Notes: generated by a model not told the origin, from the letters alone. 64,000 nt of DNA from XBB1006 sp051877515 (GCA_051877515.1 JBJEIY010000050.1:132308-196307); one strand, 5' to 3'; positions 17,827 through 27,074 are shown, counted from the stretch's first letter. Program-made: numbers and translations.

Positions 17827-18666
17827 CTAAAGTAACGCCTGATACACCTCTCTTCTGGAAATTCCCCGATCTTTCGCAGCCATACGCATAGCTTCTTTAT
17901 GGTCATATCCTTTGTTTTCATATTCTTTTACATGCTCTGCAATGCTGATATCGGTATAGGCGTCCCTTTTCTCTTCTTCTATTTGTTGTTTGCTTTTTCC
18001 TTCAATTACTAATACATACTCGCCTTTAGGGTCACACCCGCTATAGGCCACCAAGGCTTGAGAAAAGGTAGTTCTCGCTACAGCTTCATATCTTTTGGTC
18101 AGTTCCTTTACAACAGAAACTTTCCGATCTCCTAATACAGACAACAGTTCTTCTATCGTACGAACCAGATGATGAGGGGCTTCATAAATAATTATGGTAC
18201 GTGTTTCCTGTTTTAATTCCTCTAAAACCCGGGCCCGTTCTTTTTTATCCTTCGGTAAAAAAGCCTCAAAACAAAACCTTCTGGTCTTTAATCCGGACAA
18301 TGTTAATGCTGTGACTGCCGCACAGGCTCCCGGCAAAGAAGTAACCGGAATATCCTCCTCATAACAGATCCGGACCAGTTCTTCTCCCGGGTCAGAAATT
18401 CCCGGTGTCCCCGCATCTGTGATCAGGGCGATATTCATCCCCTGCTTTAACTTATCCACCAGCTGATATGCTTTATCTATCTTATTAAATTCATGATAGC
18501 TGGTCATAGGAGTTTTGATCTGAAAATGGTTTAACAACTTCACAGAATTTCTGGTATCTTCTGCTGCAATTAAATCAACTTCTTCAAGTGTCTTAAGAAC
18601 CCGCAGGGTAATATCATCCAGATTTCCAATCGGTGTTGCACATAGATATAATGTTCCGTTGTTCAT
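17827..18666 (-). CDS. rsmI: 16S rRNA (cytidine1402-2'-O)-methyltransferase
   Basis: Tetrapyrrole-methylase-fold SAM enzyme that 2'-O-methylates C1402 in the ribosomal decoding centre. The product is 279 residues from the ATG at 18666, which follows a GAGGGGGGG site. It opens GTLYLCATPIGNLDDITLRV, followed by AAEDTRNSVKLL and TDAGTPGISDPGEELV, all family signatures. The frame extends upstream to 18729 without a better start. Part of the conserved gmk/holB/ricT/trmN6/rsmI cluster. Confidence 0.96.
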   Translation of the reverse strand: MNNGTLYLCATPIGNLDDITLRVLKTLEEVDLIAAEDTRNSVKLLNHFQIKTPMTSYHEFNKIDKAYQLVDKLKQGMNIALITDAGTPGISDPGEELVRICYEEDIPVTSLPGACAAVTALTLSGLKTRRFCFEAFLPKDKKERARVLEELKQETRTIIIYEAPHHLVRTIEELLSVLGDRKVSVVKELTKRYEAVARTTFSQALVAYSGCDPKGEYVLVIEGKSKQQIEEEKRDAYTDISIAEHVKEYENKGYDHKEAMRMAAKDRGISRREVYQALL

Positions 18667-18722
18667 TTCAAATCCCCCCCTCTCTTTATTTTTAAAACAG
18701 AAGTGTTCATTCTTTCGCTTAC

Positions 18723-19469
18723 TCAGCACTCACTTTCGTCATAGATCCTGTGTATGTCCCTGGTATATACTCCCGGACTCTCATAAACGATCAATGGTTT
18801 CTCTACCGTCATTCTGGGATTTCCGCCCAGGCACCCTTCGATCAGGACCATGTTCGGTTCTTTATCCACATAAGGATGTACCATCTGCATACGTTTTGGT
18901 TCCAATTTATACTTCCTCATTACCGTCATGATCTCCGGCAGACGAAAAGGACGATGTACCATATAAAAACGTCCCTTATCTTCTAATAGTCCTGCTGCCT
19001 GACGCACAACATCTTCTAATGTACACAGGATTTCATGTCGGGCAATGGCTTTCTCACTTTCCGGATTTACCAGTCCGTGTTGTTTTATCATATATGGCGG
19101 ATTACTGGTTACCACACGATAAGAAGATGCCCCCAGTATACTTGTGGCATCTTTGATATCCCCTGTTACAATATCAATAAGATCTGTCAGGTCATTATAC
19201 TGCACACTTCTTCGTGCCATGTCCGCACTCTCCGGCTGAATCTCCAGACCGGTAAAATGCTCTCCCTTTGTTTTGGCTGCCAGCAAAATCGGGATCACAC
19301 CGGTTCCGGTTCCAAGATCCACTACTTTTTCTCCGGGTCTGACTTTTGCAAAACCGGATAACAAAACCGCATCCATACCAAAACAGAACCGGGTTTCATC
19401 CTGAATGATCTTATATCCTTTAATATCCAGATTATCCAGCCTTTCGCCCGGTCTTAGTTCTATTCTCAT
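18723..19469 (-). CDS. trmN6: tRNA1(Val) (adenine37-N6)-methyltransferase
   Basis: A 248-residue class I SAM-dependent methyltransferase of the TrmN6/YfiC (YabB) family, predicted to N6-methylate A37 of a tRNA. SAM motif I is VVDLGTGTGVIPILLA (about 49-64). The catalytic NPPY motif appears as TSNPPYMI. The start ATGA overlaps the stop of ricT, so the two are translationally coupled. The position between ricT and rsmI matches yabB in Bacillus. Confidence 0.92.
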   Translation of the reverse strand: MRIELRPGERLDNLDIKGYKIIQDETRFCFGMDAVLLSGFAKVRPGEKVVDLGTGTGVIPILLAAKTKGEHFTGLEIQPESADMARRSVQYNDLTDLIDIVTGDIKDATSILGASSYRVVTSNPPYMIKQHGLVNPESEKAIARHEILCTLEDVVRQAAGLLEDKGRFYMVHRPFRLPEIMTVMRKYKLEPKRMQMVHPYVDKEPNMVLIEGCLGGNPRMTVEKPLIVYESPGVYTRDIHRIYDESEC

Positions 19470-20362
19470 GAAAGTTTCGAAGCTCCTTCTTTATCTTCCA
19501 GTGAAGCCAGCTCTTTAATCTCTTCCGCAGTTACCTGAACCTTATGACGCTTTGGCTTAAACCGAAGTTCTTTCACCGGATACTCTTCCAGTTCTTTTTC
19601 ATCTTCGTTATCCACCAGAACCTTAACCAGCTGCTTTAATACATTCACACTGGATACTTCGCCCTTACGTCCGTCCGGAGTGGTTACTAATTCTCCTACT
19701 GCCGGCAATCTGCTGTTTAAATACTCATAGGTTTCTGCTTCGTTCTTAAGACAGCACATCAAACGGCCGCACACACCGGAAATCTTTGTGGGATTTAAAG
19801 ATAAGCTCTGTTCCTTGGCCATTTTAATGGATACCGGTGCAAATTCCGGAAGATATGTTTTACAACAAAGCTCTCTTCCGCAAATTCCGATTCCGCCCAG
19901 GATCTTCGTTTCATCCCGGACGCCGATCTGCCGTAATTCTATTCTTGTACGGAACACGGCCGCCAGATCTTTTACCAGCTCACGAAAATCAATACGTCCG
20001 TCTGCGGTAAAATAAAACAGTAACTTATTATTATCAAAAGTATACTCTGCATCTACCAGCTTCATTTCCAAATTATGTTTTGTGATCTTTTCCAGACAGA
20101 TCTGAAATGCTTCCTTTTCTTTCTCCCGGTTTTTCTCAACCTGCTCTTCATCCTTGGGTGTTGCAATGCGCATGACCGGCTTTAACGGGCTGACCACTGC
20201 GTCTTCTTCTATTTCTTTGTCCGCAATGACAACCTGCCCAAATTCTACACCCCGGGCTGTTTCTACGATTACATGGTCGTTCAGGTGGATCTTCAGCTCC
20301 CCGGGATCAAAATAATAAATCTTTCCCGCGGGACGAAATCGAACTCCTACAACTTTTATCAT
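19466..20362 (-). CDS. ricT: PSP1-domain regulatory protein RicT (YaaT)
   Basis: A 298-residue protein of the PSP1/RicT family. In Bacillus, RicT works with RicA and RicF as an Fe-S-containing complex affecting RNase Y and mRNA maturation. The conserved Cys clusters are ICGRELCC (Cys161, 166, 167) and VCGRLMCC (Cys198, 203, 204). The N-terminus MIKVVGVRFRPAGKIYYFDP is typical. It is in an operon with holB upstream and trmN6 downstream. Confidence 0.93.
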   Translation of the reverse strand: MIKVVGVRFRPAGKIYYFDPGELKIHLNDHVIVETARGVEFGQVVIADKEIEEDAVVSPLKPVMRIATPKDEEQVEKNREKEKEAFQICLEKITKHNLEMKLVDAEYTFDNNKLLFYFTADGRIDFRELVKDLAAVFRTRIELRQIGVRDETKILGGIGICGRELCCKTYLPEFAPVSIKMAKEQSLSLNPTKISGVCGRLMCCLKNEAETYEYLNSRLPAVGELVTTPDGRKGEVSSVNVLKQLVKVLVDNEDEKELEEYPVKELRFKPKRHKVQVTAEEIKELASLEDKEGASKLS

Positions 20363-20376
20363 ATCTATCTCCTATT

Positions 20377-21366
20377 CTAGTTTTCTTTTATGTTAAGTAA
20401 CAATAATTCCAAGGTAAGCTCCAGATTAACATTCGCTTTTACCCTGGTTTTTGCTGTTTCGATGGCCTTTAAGATTCTCTCGATCCCTTCATAAGAACTG
20501 GTTGCAGCCTGTTTCTTAATGTCGTAGATCTCATCCTGGAATACCAGCTTGTTGGCATCCATGGTTGCTTTGTAAACCAGAACATCACGGTACCAAATTG
20601 AGAGAATATCAAAATAATCATCAACTTCCAGTTTATATTCACCGATAACCTTCACCGCCTGAACAAGCTCATACAGATCTATATTCTTAATCCGCTTTAA
20701 CAATTGCACAGCTTCGTTCCGGATATGATTAAAATCTTCCGAGCCGGAAAGTCTTGCAGCTTTTCCTACATTTCCCTGGGCAAATGCTGTGCAGATCGCT
20801 GCTTCGTCTTCCGGTACAGATAAGGTTTTCATCAGATAGTCCTTTACGATCTCATCAGCCACCGGCCGTACCTCAATGGTAATACAACGGGAACGGATGG
20901 TGGGTAGAAGCATCTGGGCATTTGTAGTCAAAAGAAGGATAATGACATACTCCGGAGGCTCCTCAATGGTCTTGAGGATGGCATTCTGTGCTGCCTCATT
21001 CATGCGCTCTGCATGATTGATAATATAAATCTTATACCTGCTGCTGTATGGTTTAATGGACACATCGGCATTTATCTGCTGACGAATGTCGGAAACAGAG
21101 ATCAGGTTCTCTTTCTCCGGTTTCAGATATATAATGTCCGGTTGATTCCTTGTCATCGCCTGTTTGCAGGAATGACATTCCAGACATGCATCTTTTGTTC
21201 CTTTTTCACACTGGAGAGTCATAGCAAATGCGTCTGCCAGCGTTTTCTTTCCGGCACCGTCTTCTCCATTAATGATATATGCGTGTGACACCTTTCCCAG
21301 CATTATTGCGTTTTGCAGGCTGTTAACTGCCTGTTCATGTCCTAAAACATTTCTAAATCCTGCCAT
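20377..21366 (-). CDS. holB: DNA polymerase III subunit delta'
   Basis: Clamp-loader subunit, 329 residues. It has a P-loop variant GEDGAGKKT (34-42), four zinc Cys (53, 61, 64, 67 in CEKGTKDACLECHSC), IEEPPEYVIILL and the SRC sensor motif RSRC. It lies between yaaR and ricT, the standard Firmicutes order. Confidence 0.94.
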   Translation of the reverse strand: MAGFRNVLGHEQAVNSLQNAIMLGKVSHAYIINGEDGAGKKTLADAFAMTLQCEKGTKDACLECHSCKQAMTRNQPDIIYLKPEKENLISVSDIRQQINADVSIKPYSSRYKIYIINHAERMNEAAQNAILKTIEEPPEYVIILLLTTNAQMLLPTIRSRCITIEVRPVADEIVKDYLMKTLSVPEDEAAICTAFAQGNVGKAARLSGSEDFNHIRNEAVQLLKRIKNIDLYELVQAVKVIGEYKLEVDDYFDILSIWYRDVLVYKATMDANKLVFQDEIYDIKKQAATSSYEGIERILKAIETAKTRVKANVNLELTLELLLLNIKEN

Positions 21367-21418
21367 GTGTTTCCCCTTTGATCCTCTATAAACGCATCTT
21401 TACTGTGTTCACGTAATC

Positions 21419-21862
21419 TTATGTCAAAATATCTAAGAGTAGTCCTGTGATATCCCCGATACGGGATAAAATCTCCAAATGATCCTTTTCATCTTTAAGC
21501 AGCTCTTCTGCCAGTTCATCCAGATTTTCATTCACTTTTCGAATGATCCCGTAAACGCGATGACGCCCTTTCCTGTCCAAAAAGTTTTCACGGGAAAACT
21601 TGTGGGACCGGTATACCACTTCATTTAAAAAGTCCTTGATCAGACTCCGGTACTTTTTCATATCCCGGATATCCATATGTTTCGCGATAAGATTCCCTTG
21701 CAGGGTAATGTCATTTAACAACCCGTTGACTTTTTCCTGCAATGCAGCTTCTTCAATCTGACTTGCTAAGGTAAACTTAAAACTTCCGTCTGCCTGCTCT
21801 GTCTGTTTGACTTCCGAGGTTGCCGGTGTGGCCAGTAACTGGTCAATTCTCATATGATCCAT
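21419..21862 (-). CDS. YaaR family protein (DUF327)
   Basis: A 147-residue, mostly helical protein of the YaaR/DUF327 family of unknown function. The C-terminal block YRSLIKDFLNEVVYRSHKFS and RVYGIIRKVNENLDELAEEL is the family signature. It sits next to holB as in Bacillus. A GGGGG Shine-Dalgarno precedes the ATG. Confidence 0.88.
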   Translation of the reverse strand: MDHMRIDQLLATPATSEVKQTEQADGSFKFTLASQIEEAALQEKVNGLLNDITLQGNLIAKHMDIRDMKKYRSLIKDFLNEVVYRSHKFSRENFLDRKGRHRVYGIIRKVNENLDELAEELLKDEKDHLEILSRIGDITGLLLDILT

Positions 21863-21874
21863 AGATCGTGCCCC

Positions 21875-22465
21875 CTATCCCCGATAGGTATCAATATATG
21901 CAATGATAGTATCCACGACAGATTCGATTCTGTCGTTATAAAACACCTGCTTTATTCCTGCCTGTTTTAGTTTTTCTTTCGAAAAATCTTCCTGATCCGC
22001 TAAAAAACGTCTGCAGACTTCAGCATAGTTAGGATGGGACTGCTGTCTTTCTCTTTTTACTGCTCGCTCCAGCCGTTCGCCGTCGTCAAGGTCAATGTAA
22101 ATGGGTATCAGTCTCTCCTGACCGAAATACTCTACCATACTGTGATAGGATTCCAGTGTTCCAATATAAAGATAATCTGACCGATCCAGATCGATCTGGC
22201 CATCATCTGCCGTAAAGTATTTCCATGGCCCCATTACTGTCTGGTATTCCCTTAGCTCGATGATCTTATGCTCTCTGGCAAATTGTTCTACCTCTTCTTC
22301 CGTGGAAAAAAAATACTCCCTGCCGTTTTCTTCCCCTTCCCGGACCGGTCTCGTGGTATAACCTACAATCCTTTTGACCTTTCCTTCGTAATGACGGGTA
22401 AGGTGCTTATAAATGGTATCTTTGCCGGATGCACTTTTTCCCATGATATAGAATAGTTTTCCCAT
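21875..22465 (-). CDS. Guanylate kinase-family protein
   Basis: A 196-residue P-loop nucleotide kinase of the guanylate-kinase family. The P-loop is MGKSASGKDT (8-17), unlike the usual GPSGxGK. The GMP-binding region GYTTRPVREGEENGREYFF is intact. Start chosen at the ATG at 22465 behind AAGGAGG. In Bacillus this position beside yaaR-holB is held by thymidylate kinase, so this may be a second Gmk homologue with a modified role. Confidence 0.85.
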   Translation of the reverse strand: MGKLFYIMGKSASGKDTIYKHLTRHYEGKVKRIVGYTTRPVREGEENGREYFFSTEEEVEQFAREHKIIELREYQTVMGPWKYFTADDGQIDLDRSDYLYIGTLESYHSMVEYFGQERLIPIYIDLDDGERLERAVKRERQQSHPNYAEVCRRFLADQEDFSKEKLKQAGIKQVFYNDRIESVVDTIIAYIDTYRG

Positions 22466-22548
22466 GAAAACCTCCTTACCGCTTCTTGTCATTATAGCAT
22501 TTTTTCCCGATCCTCTTCAATACTTTCTATGCATCTTTCCGCTTATGC

Positions 22549-23394
22549 TTATAAATATCTTTGTACTTCACAGATCCAATCCCCAAAGAATATCTGGTCC
22601 TTTAACAGGATATCCAGTACCGGACCATATAAAGCGATCATGATCTTACGGATTTCTTCAAATCCCGGTTCTTTCCGTTTGGAACTTCTTAAATATCCTC
22701 TATAGCGAGCCTGAAGTACTTTATTATTCAAGGACGCCTTGAACTGCTCTGTTTTATCCTCTGTCAGCACCAGATCCCTTTTCATAAATTCCTCTTCCAG
22801 AAAAATACTTAAATTCTTCCCGTCTAAATTGCGTCCGGTAGCATATAGGTATATGGTTTCCAACGCAGACATTTCCGGATATAATTCCATCCTGGAAAAA
22901 TAATCGGCAAACAACTCCGCTAATTCCGCTTCCGGGTAAAAACAAGGCAGACTCAAGGTTTTATCATTCTCAAAAATCAGCCTTAGCGGAAACATAACCG
23001 TTTGTGTTTTCCTACTTTCCTGTTTTTGAATGTGCAGGGTAATGGGTATACGGATCCGGTCAAATTCTACCTCCAGAAGAACATGAAAAACCTCCTGTTC
23101 TTCTCTAATTTGAAACGACGTATCCTCGATACGGTTCGTTATAAATTCCGTAAGCCACTGCCCGGTGATCTCCATGTTCAGGGCACATAAATACAGATCC
23201 TGAAAACAACCTGTTTTATAAGCTCTTAAACCTAATTGGGAGGTTCGCTTTAACAGTAGTTTCTCTTCGAAAGGTTTCTGAAACAGGCACTCTAATACCC
23301 ATTCTCTTGCACCGGCTGCCAGCAGGTTCTGATACGGTATCTTTAACTTTCTGCTTTTTTCCCTGATCAGTCGCATGGACAGTTTCTGCTGCAT
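22549..23394 (-). CDS. AbiEii-like nucleotidyltransferase-fold protein with eroded active site
   Basis: A 281-residue protein directly downstream of, and translationally coupled (TAATG) to, an AbiEi-type antitoxin homologue. Its layout follows the AbiEii/AbiGii toxin family: N-terminal helix, EWVLECLFQKPFEEKLLLK, strand region, then a helical C-terminus. The expected catalytic motifs are replaced. KGG becomes KRT (49-51), the DxD pair becomes DLY (66-68), and the third Asp segment reads ITLHIQ (118-123). The reading frame is intact, so it may be a non-enzymatic descendant. I chose ATG 23394 over GTG 23403 because GGGAG lies 10 bases before the ATG and only 1 base before the GTG. Confidence 0.6.
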   Translation of the reverse strand: MQQKLSMRLIREKSRKLKIPYQNLLAAGAREWVLECLFQKPFEEKLLLKRTSQLGLRAYKTGCFQDLYLCALNMEITGQWLTEFITNRIEDTSFQIREEQEVFHVLLEVEFDRIRIPITLHIQKQESRKTQTVMFPLRLIFENDKTLSLPCFYPEAELAELFADYFSRMELYPEMSALETIYLYATGRNLDGKNLSIFLEEEFMKRDLVLTEDKTEQFKASLNNKVLQARYRGYLRSSKRKEPGFEEIRKIMIALYGPVLDILLKDQIFFGDWICEVQRYL

Positions 23395-23996
23395 TATAGC
23401 CACACTCCCAACATATTCTGAACCTTGGCAGATACTTTTCGGATCCTGGCATATTCCAACAAATGATGAACATCCTTTTTGGGATCTGCAATATACCCGC
23501 GCAGGGCGGCTTTCAATACTTCGTGATCCAGTTTATGTTCATATTTCAATACATCACAGATCATACGATCCCGGTCATAGATCTTCATAGTAACAGAACC
23601 TATCTTCGCTTCCTGTACGCCAATCTTTAAAACCTCCGGTTCGGTGTAATAAGGAATCACCACCGGGTAGTCTAAGACAAACCGTGATTTGGATGTATTC
23701 TTATCTATAGCAATATCCCAGGCAAAAGGTTTTTGGTCCAGATATCCATAATAGTACAGCGCCGAAGACAAACAAAGTACCCCATCGGGAAAAAGCGCTG
23801 CCAGACGTTCTTCTTCTGTCCGTTTGTCCTTTTTCAAGCTATAGTAACCATTCTTTACACGGACTAAAAACTCTTCTTTTAACAGACTGTCCAGACTCCG
23901 ATAGGTCAGACCGCACTCCTCATAGAGTTGGGCGGTTTTCATTACACCGTCATGTTCCTTTAGCTTCTGGACAATTAATTTCTGCAGTTCCTCCAT
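23394..23996 (-). CDS. AbiEi-like antitoxin / transcriptional regulator
   Basis: A 200-residue protein matching AbiEi antitoxins of type IV abortive-infection systems. An N-terminal winged HTH (about 1-55, VMKTAQLYEECGLTYRSLD) ends in a NGYYSLKK strand. Next come PDGVLCLSSALYYYGYLD, the antitoxin core, and IYDRDRMICDVLKYE. Such proteins repress their own operon and oppose the cognate AbiEii toxin. The start is ambiguous: the ATG at 23996 has GAGGG 5 bases upstream, while the ATG at 24014 has only a weak site. Its stop overlaps the start of the AbiEii-like gene. Confidence 0.82.
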   Translation of the reverse strand: MEELQKLIVQKLKEHDGVMKTAQLYEECGLTYRSLDSLLKEEFLVRVKNGYYSLKKDKRTEEERLAALFPDGVLCLSSALYYYGYLDQKPFAWDIAIDKNTSKSRFVLDYPVVIPYYTEPEVLKIGVQEAKIGSVTMKIYDRDRMICDVLKYEHKLDHEVLKAALRGYIADPKKDVHHLLEYARIRKVSAKVQNMLGVWL

Positions 23997-24125
23997 ATAA
24001 TCCCTCTTTTGCATTTTTTCCGCTTTGATTTCTCACTCGTGGTGTTTTCTATTATATCCGCTTTTCCTGCTTGTTGTCAATTCTCACAATCCCTGGGAAA
24101 TATGTCGTTTATTTATATTTTGTCG

Positions 24126-24154
24126 TTGAATTTGTCCCAAATATGATATATAAT
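24126..24154 (+). promoter_or_regulatory. Sigma-A promoter for the ArgR-like gene
   Basis: TTGAAT (24126-24131), a 17-bp spacer and TATAAT (24149-24154). An inverted repeat AGACAT/ATGTCT (24161-24178) sits at the predicted transcription start and may be an operator. Confidence 0.7.
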
Positions 24155-24201
24155 ATAATCAGACATTAATTTATGTCTCTTGACAAGAAAAGGAGTAAGT
24201 T

Positions 24202-24717
24202 ATGGATCAGATATATTCCGAAAATCCTGCCCAGAAGAACCCTTCCAGACAGGAATGCGAGAGGGTAATCAAACGGATCCTCGTAACAGAAGTCTTAACC
24301 AAAGGACGGAATGATAAATTCAAGAGTGCCGCCGATTTTATGTCATATTTCGAATCTCTTTATCCGGCCAGTGAAGCTCTTACCAAACAGGTTCAGCGTG
24401 CGATCAAAGCCATGGAGCTTCCCAAAGATGAACATGGTTACCTTATCATTAATAAAACGAAAGAACAATTAGAAGAGGAGAAAGATCTTTCTTATTTTCT
24501 AAAGAAAACCGGAGCTGATCTGGGAGACCTTTCCCAATGTGAACCGCTGCTGTTACGTTGCAGCCCCTCTGATTCGGATTATCTTTTAACACTTATCACC
24601 CGCTGCCTGACTTTAAAAGACAAATACGAAACCGTATTTTCTACTTCTAACGGGGTTCTGTTTTATACAAAACAGAAGAATCAATTAGAAATTCTGTTAA
24701 ATAGTCTGATTAAATAG
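24202..24717 (+). CDS. Divergent ArgR-like protein, function unknown
   Basis: A 171-residue protein I do not firmly recognise. Its layout resembles arginine repressors: an N-terminal winged-helix-like region (about 15-80, ALTKQVQRAIKAMELPKDEH then GYLII) and a small alpha/beta C-terminal domain (about 110-171, LLLRCSPSDSDYLLTLI ... NGVLFYTKQKNQLEILLNSL). The Asp-rich GxxDDT arginine-binding motif of ArgR is absent; TVFSTSNGV occupies that place. It has an AAAAGGAG site, its own promoter, and is flanked by minus-strand genes. Confidence 0.55.
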   Translation: MDQIYSENPAQKNPSRQECERVIKRILVTEVLTKGRNDKFKSAADFMSYFESLYPASEALTKQVQRAIKAMELPKDEHGYLIINKTKEQLEEEKDLSYFLKKTGADLGDLSQCEPLLLRCSPSDSDYLLTLITRCLTLKDKYETVFSTSNGVLFYTKQKNQLEILLNSLIK

Positions 24718-24786
24718 TCTGATTAAATAGATTAAAGATTCTGTATGTCAGATTATTTCACCTCAAACACCGCTTGTCCACTTATA

Positions 24787-24828
24787 TAAAAACGACAACT
24801 TATCATAGATAAATTGTCGTTTTTTGTA
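24787..24828. terminator. Terminator between convergent genes
   Basis: Inverted repeat aaaaacgacaa (24788-24798) with ttgtcgttttt (24814-24824), followed by T. The opposite strand also has a T-rich flank, so it can serve both strands. Confidence 0.85.
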
Positions 24829-24873
24829 TTATATGTGTTAATTTATGTCTTATCGTTGTTTTTAGGACGGATT

Positions 24874-26265
24874 TTAATGTCTTTTTCTGGGTTTTAGTTT
24901 CCTTTTCTTGATTCGCCGTCCCTTGAAACTGATTTCATTTCTGCTCCTTTGTCTTTTTCTCTTAATATTATAGAGTATGATATAAATATTTCTTCTCACA
25001 TATATGATGCTGTACACGAATCCTGCTAAAAGGAGCAATATTACCAAAACTACTAAGATCTTTCCAAAACTAATCTCAAATACCTTTTTTCCTTCGGTTT
25101 CCTGAATCTGTTCATTGTCAAATGAATACTCATCCACTTTATTCTCATTGATCAGGATATCCGTACTTCCCACTACTTTACCGCCATATTGGTATTCAAT
25201 GACTCCTGCTATACCCTCCCGGCTGTTATCTGTTTTTACCTGTGATGTTACTTCTGAAAAATCTGCCGTCTTGGGCAATACAATACAGGCATCTTCATCA
25301 ATAGACAGATATGGTGTTACGGACGAAAAATTCATGGCGCTTTCCACCTTATCCATACTGTAAGTAGGATCGTGTTCCGCAATGTTTAGCATCTGATAAT
25401 TATCAAAGCAATAATCCAGCAACTTCGTGGTGTCAATGTAGTGATCTTCTCCGCCGGATTTCATTACCACACAGATCAATGTCATGTCATTTCGCTCAGC
25501 GTAGGTAACCAGTGTGTTGCCGGCTGCATTCGTATATCCGGTTTTTCCACCGATACAGTCTTCATATATATACTTTCCTGTATGATAATAGGTCAGCATG
25601 GCATGGTGGTTTACCAGGTAAGTTTCTTCCTCATGGATATTGGTCTTTGGTATCGTATAAGTCTTAGTTCCTGTGATGGCCCGGAAGGTATCATTCTTCA
25701 GTGCCTCTCTGGAAATCAGTGCCATGTCATAAGCGGATGTATAATGGTTTTCATCCGGTAAACCATGGGGATTATTAAAATGGGAATCTTCACAACCGAT
25801 TTCTTTTGCCCGCCGGTTCATTTTCTCTACAAAAGTTTCAAGATCTCCTCCCACATGTTCCGCCGTAGCATAGGCACATTCATTGGCAGATCCCAGCATA
25901 ACGGCATACAACGTGTCCTTCAGGGACATCTGTTCTCCCACATCTCTGGCAATACTGGTTCCTTCTGTTTTAAAAACCGCATCCTGGGAAAATGTTACGG
26001 TTTCTGTCAGATCACAATTCTCAAGTGCCAGCAATGTAGTAAGTATCTTTGTGATACTGGCAGGATAGTGTTTGGTATGGATCTTCTTTCCATATAGAAT
26101 GGCTCCGGTATTTGCCTCCATAACAATAGCCGAATCCGATGTTACGCTCGGTCCTTTTGGCCAGTATATTTCGTTTTCTTCGGCCAAAACCGAAAGAGGC
26201 ATCAGTACGGTACATGCCATAACACTAAACAGTGTAAGAACTATGATGAACTTTTTCTTTAACAT
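24874..26265 (-). CDS. D-alanyl-D-alanine carboxypeptidase (PBP5/DacF family)
   Basis: A 463-residue serine-type DD-carboxypeptidase (peptidase S11) that trims the terminal D-Ala of murein. It has a signal peptide (residues 1-28), SITK (Ser70-Lys73), SAN (126-128) and KTG (241-243). A C-terminal extension carries a membrane helix (about 403-425) and a strongly basic tail (RRIKKRKLKPRKRH), so it is anchored at both ends. Bacillus DacF has an amphipathic tail instead. It appears monocistronic. Confidence 0.93.
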   Translation of the reverse strand: MLKKKFIIVLTLFSVMACTVLMPLSVLAEENEIYWPKGPSVTSDSAIVMEANTGAILYGKKIHTKHYPASITKILTTLLALENCDLTETVTFSQDAVFKTEGTSIARDVGEQMSLKDTLYAVMLGSANECAYATAEHVGGDLETFVEKMNRRAKEIGCEDSHFNNPHGLPDENHYTSAYDMALISREALKNDTFRAITGTKTYTIPKTNIHEEETYLVNHHAMLTYYHTGKYIYEDCIGGKTGYTNAAGNTLVTYAERNDMTLICVVMKSGGEDHYIDTTKLLDYCFDNYQMLNIAEHDPTYSMDKVESAMNFSSVTPYLSIDEDACIVLPKTADFSEVTSQVKTDNSREGIAGVIEYQYGGKVVGSTDILINENKVDEYSFDNEQIQETEGKKVFEISFGKILVVLVILLLLAGFVYSIIYVRRNIYIILYNIKRKRQRSRNEISFKGRRIKKRKLKPRKRH

Positions 26266-26417
26266 AACTTGTCTCTCCTATCCCATTAAGTATATTATTT
26301 CCGAATGGTTCTTGCAATATTTTTTCCAATGGTTTCCCACATATTTTCATGTTACTTTCTTGCATTTTCAAGGGCAGTCCTGTACAATGTGGTAAGAAAA
26401 AAGCTTAGGAGGAAACA

Positions 26418-27074
26418 ATGAGACTTAGAAATATTCCGGGGGCTGATGCAACTGTTTTAAACAGTCCTTATTGCATCCAATTATCACCGGAGCTGAAGGG
26501 AATGATTCCCAACCTGTTCCATCAGAAAGCTCCCATCCATATGGAAATTGGTATGGGAAAAGGACAATTTATTATGGAATTGGCAAAGCAGCATCCGGAA
26601 ATCAACTATATCGGAATGGAGCGATATTCCAGTGTACTTCTTCGAGCTCTTCAGAAAATGGATGAACTTACCGAACCTCTTCCTAATCTTAAATTTATTT
26701 GTGAGAATGCTGTTATTCTGCCGGACTATTTTCTTCTGGGTGATATTGAAAAAATCTATCTGAATTTCTCTGATCCCTGGCCCAAAGACCGGCATGCCAA
26801 ACGTCGTCTGACAAGCAGACAGTTTCTGTCCTGTTATGATAAAGTTTTGATCCCGGGAGGAATCTTGGAATTTAAGACTGATAACATAGACCTGTTTCGT
26901 TTTTCTATAGAAGAAATCGAATGCGCGGGATGGACACTGTTAGCCAAAACCTTTGATCTTCATCATGATAAAGCACTGAATGAAGGTAACATTATGACAG
27001 AATATGAAGAGAAATTCTCTTCCCGGGGAAATCCTATCTGCAAACTGATAGCCTGTCGAAGTGACGGAAAATAA
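26418..27074 (+). CDS. trmB: tRNA (guanine46-N7)-methyltransferase
   Basis: A 218-residue SAM-dependent enzyme forming m7G46 in tRNA. It shows EIGMGKGQFIMELA (SAM motif), NYIGMERYSSVL and the family hallmark NFSDPWPKDRHAKRRLTS. An AGGAGG site precedes the ATG. It is a lone plus-strand gene with its own terminator. Confidence 0.96.
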   Translation: MRLRNIPGADATVLNSPYCIQLSPELKGMIPNLFHQKAPIHMEIGMGKGQFIMELAKQHPEINYIGMERYSSVLLRALQKMDELTEPLPNLKFICENAVILPDYFLLGDIEKIYLNFSDPWPKDRHAKRRLTSRQFLSCYDKVLIPGGILEFKTDNIDLFRFSIEEIECAGWTLLAKTFDLHHDKALNEGNIMTEYEEKFSSRGNPICKLIACRSDGK

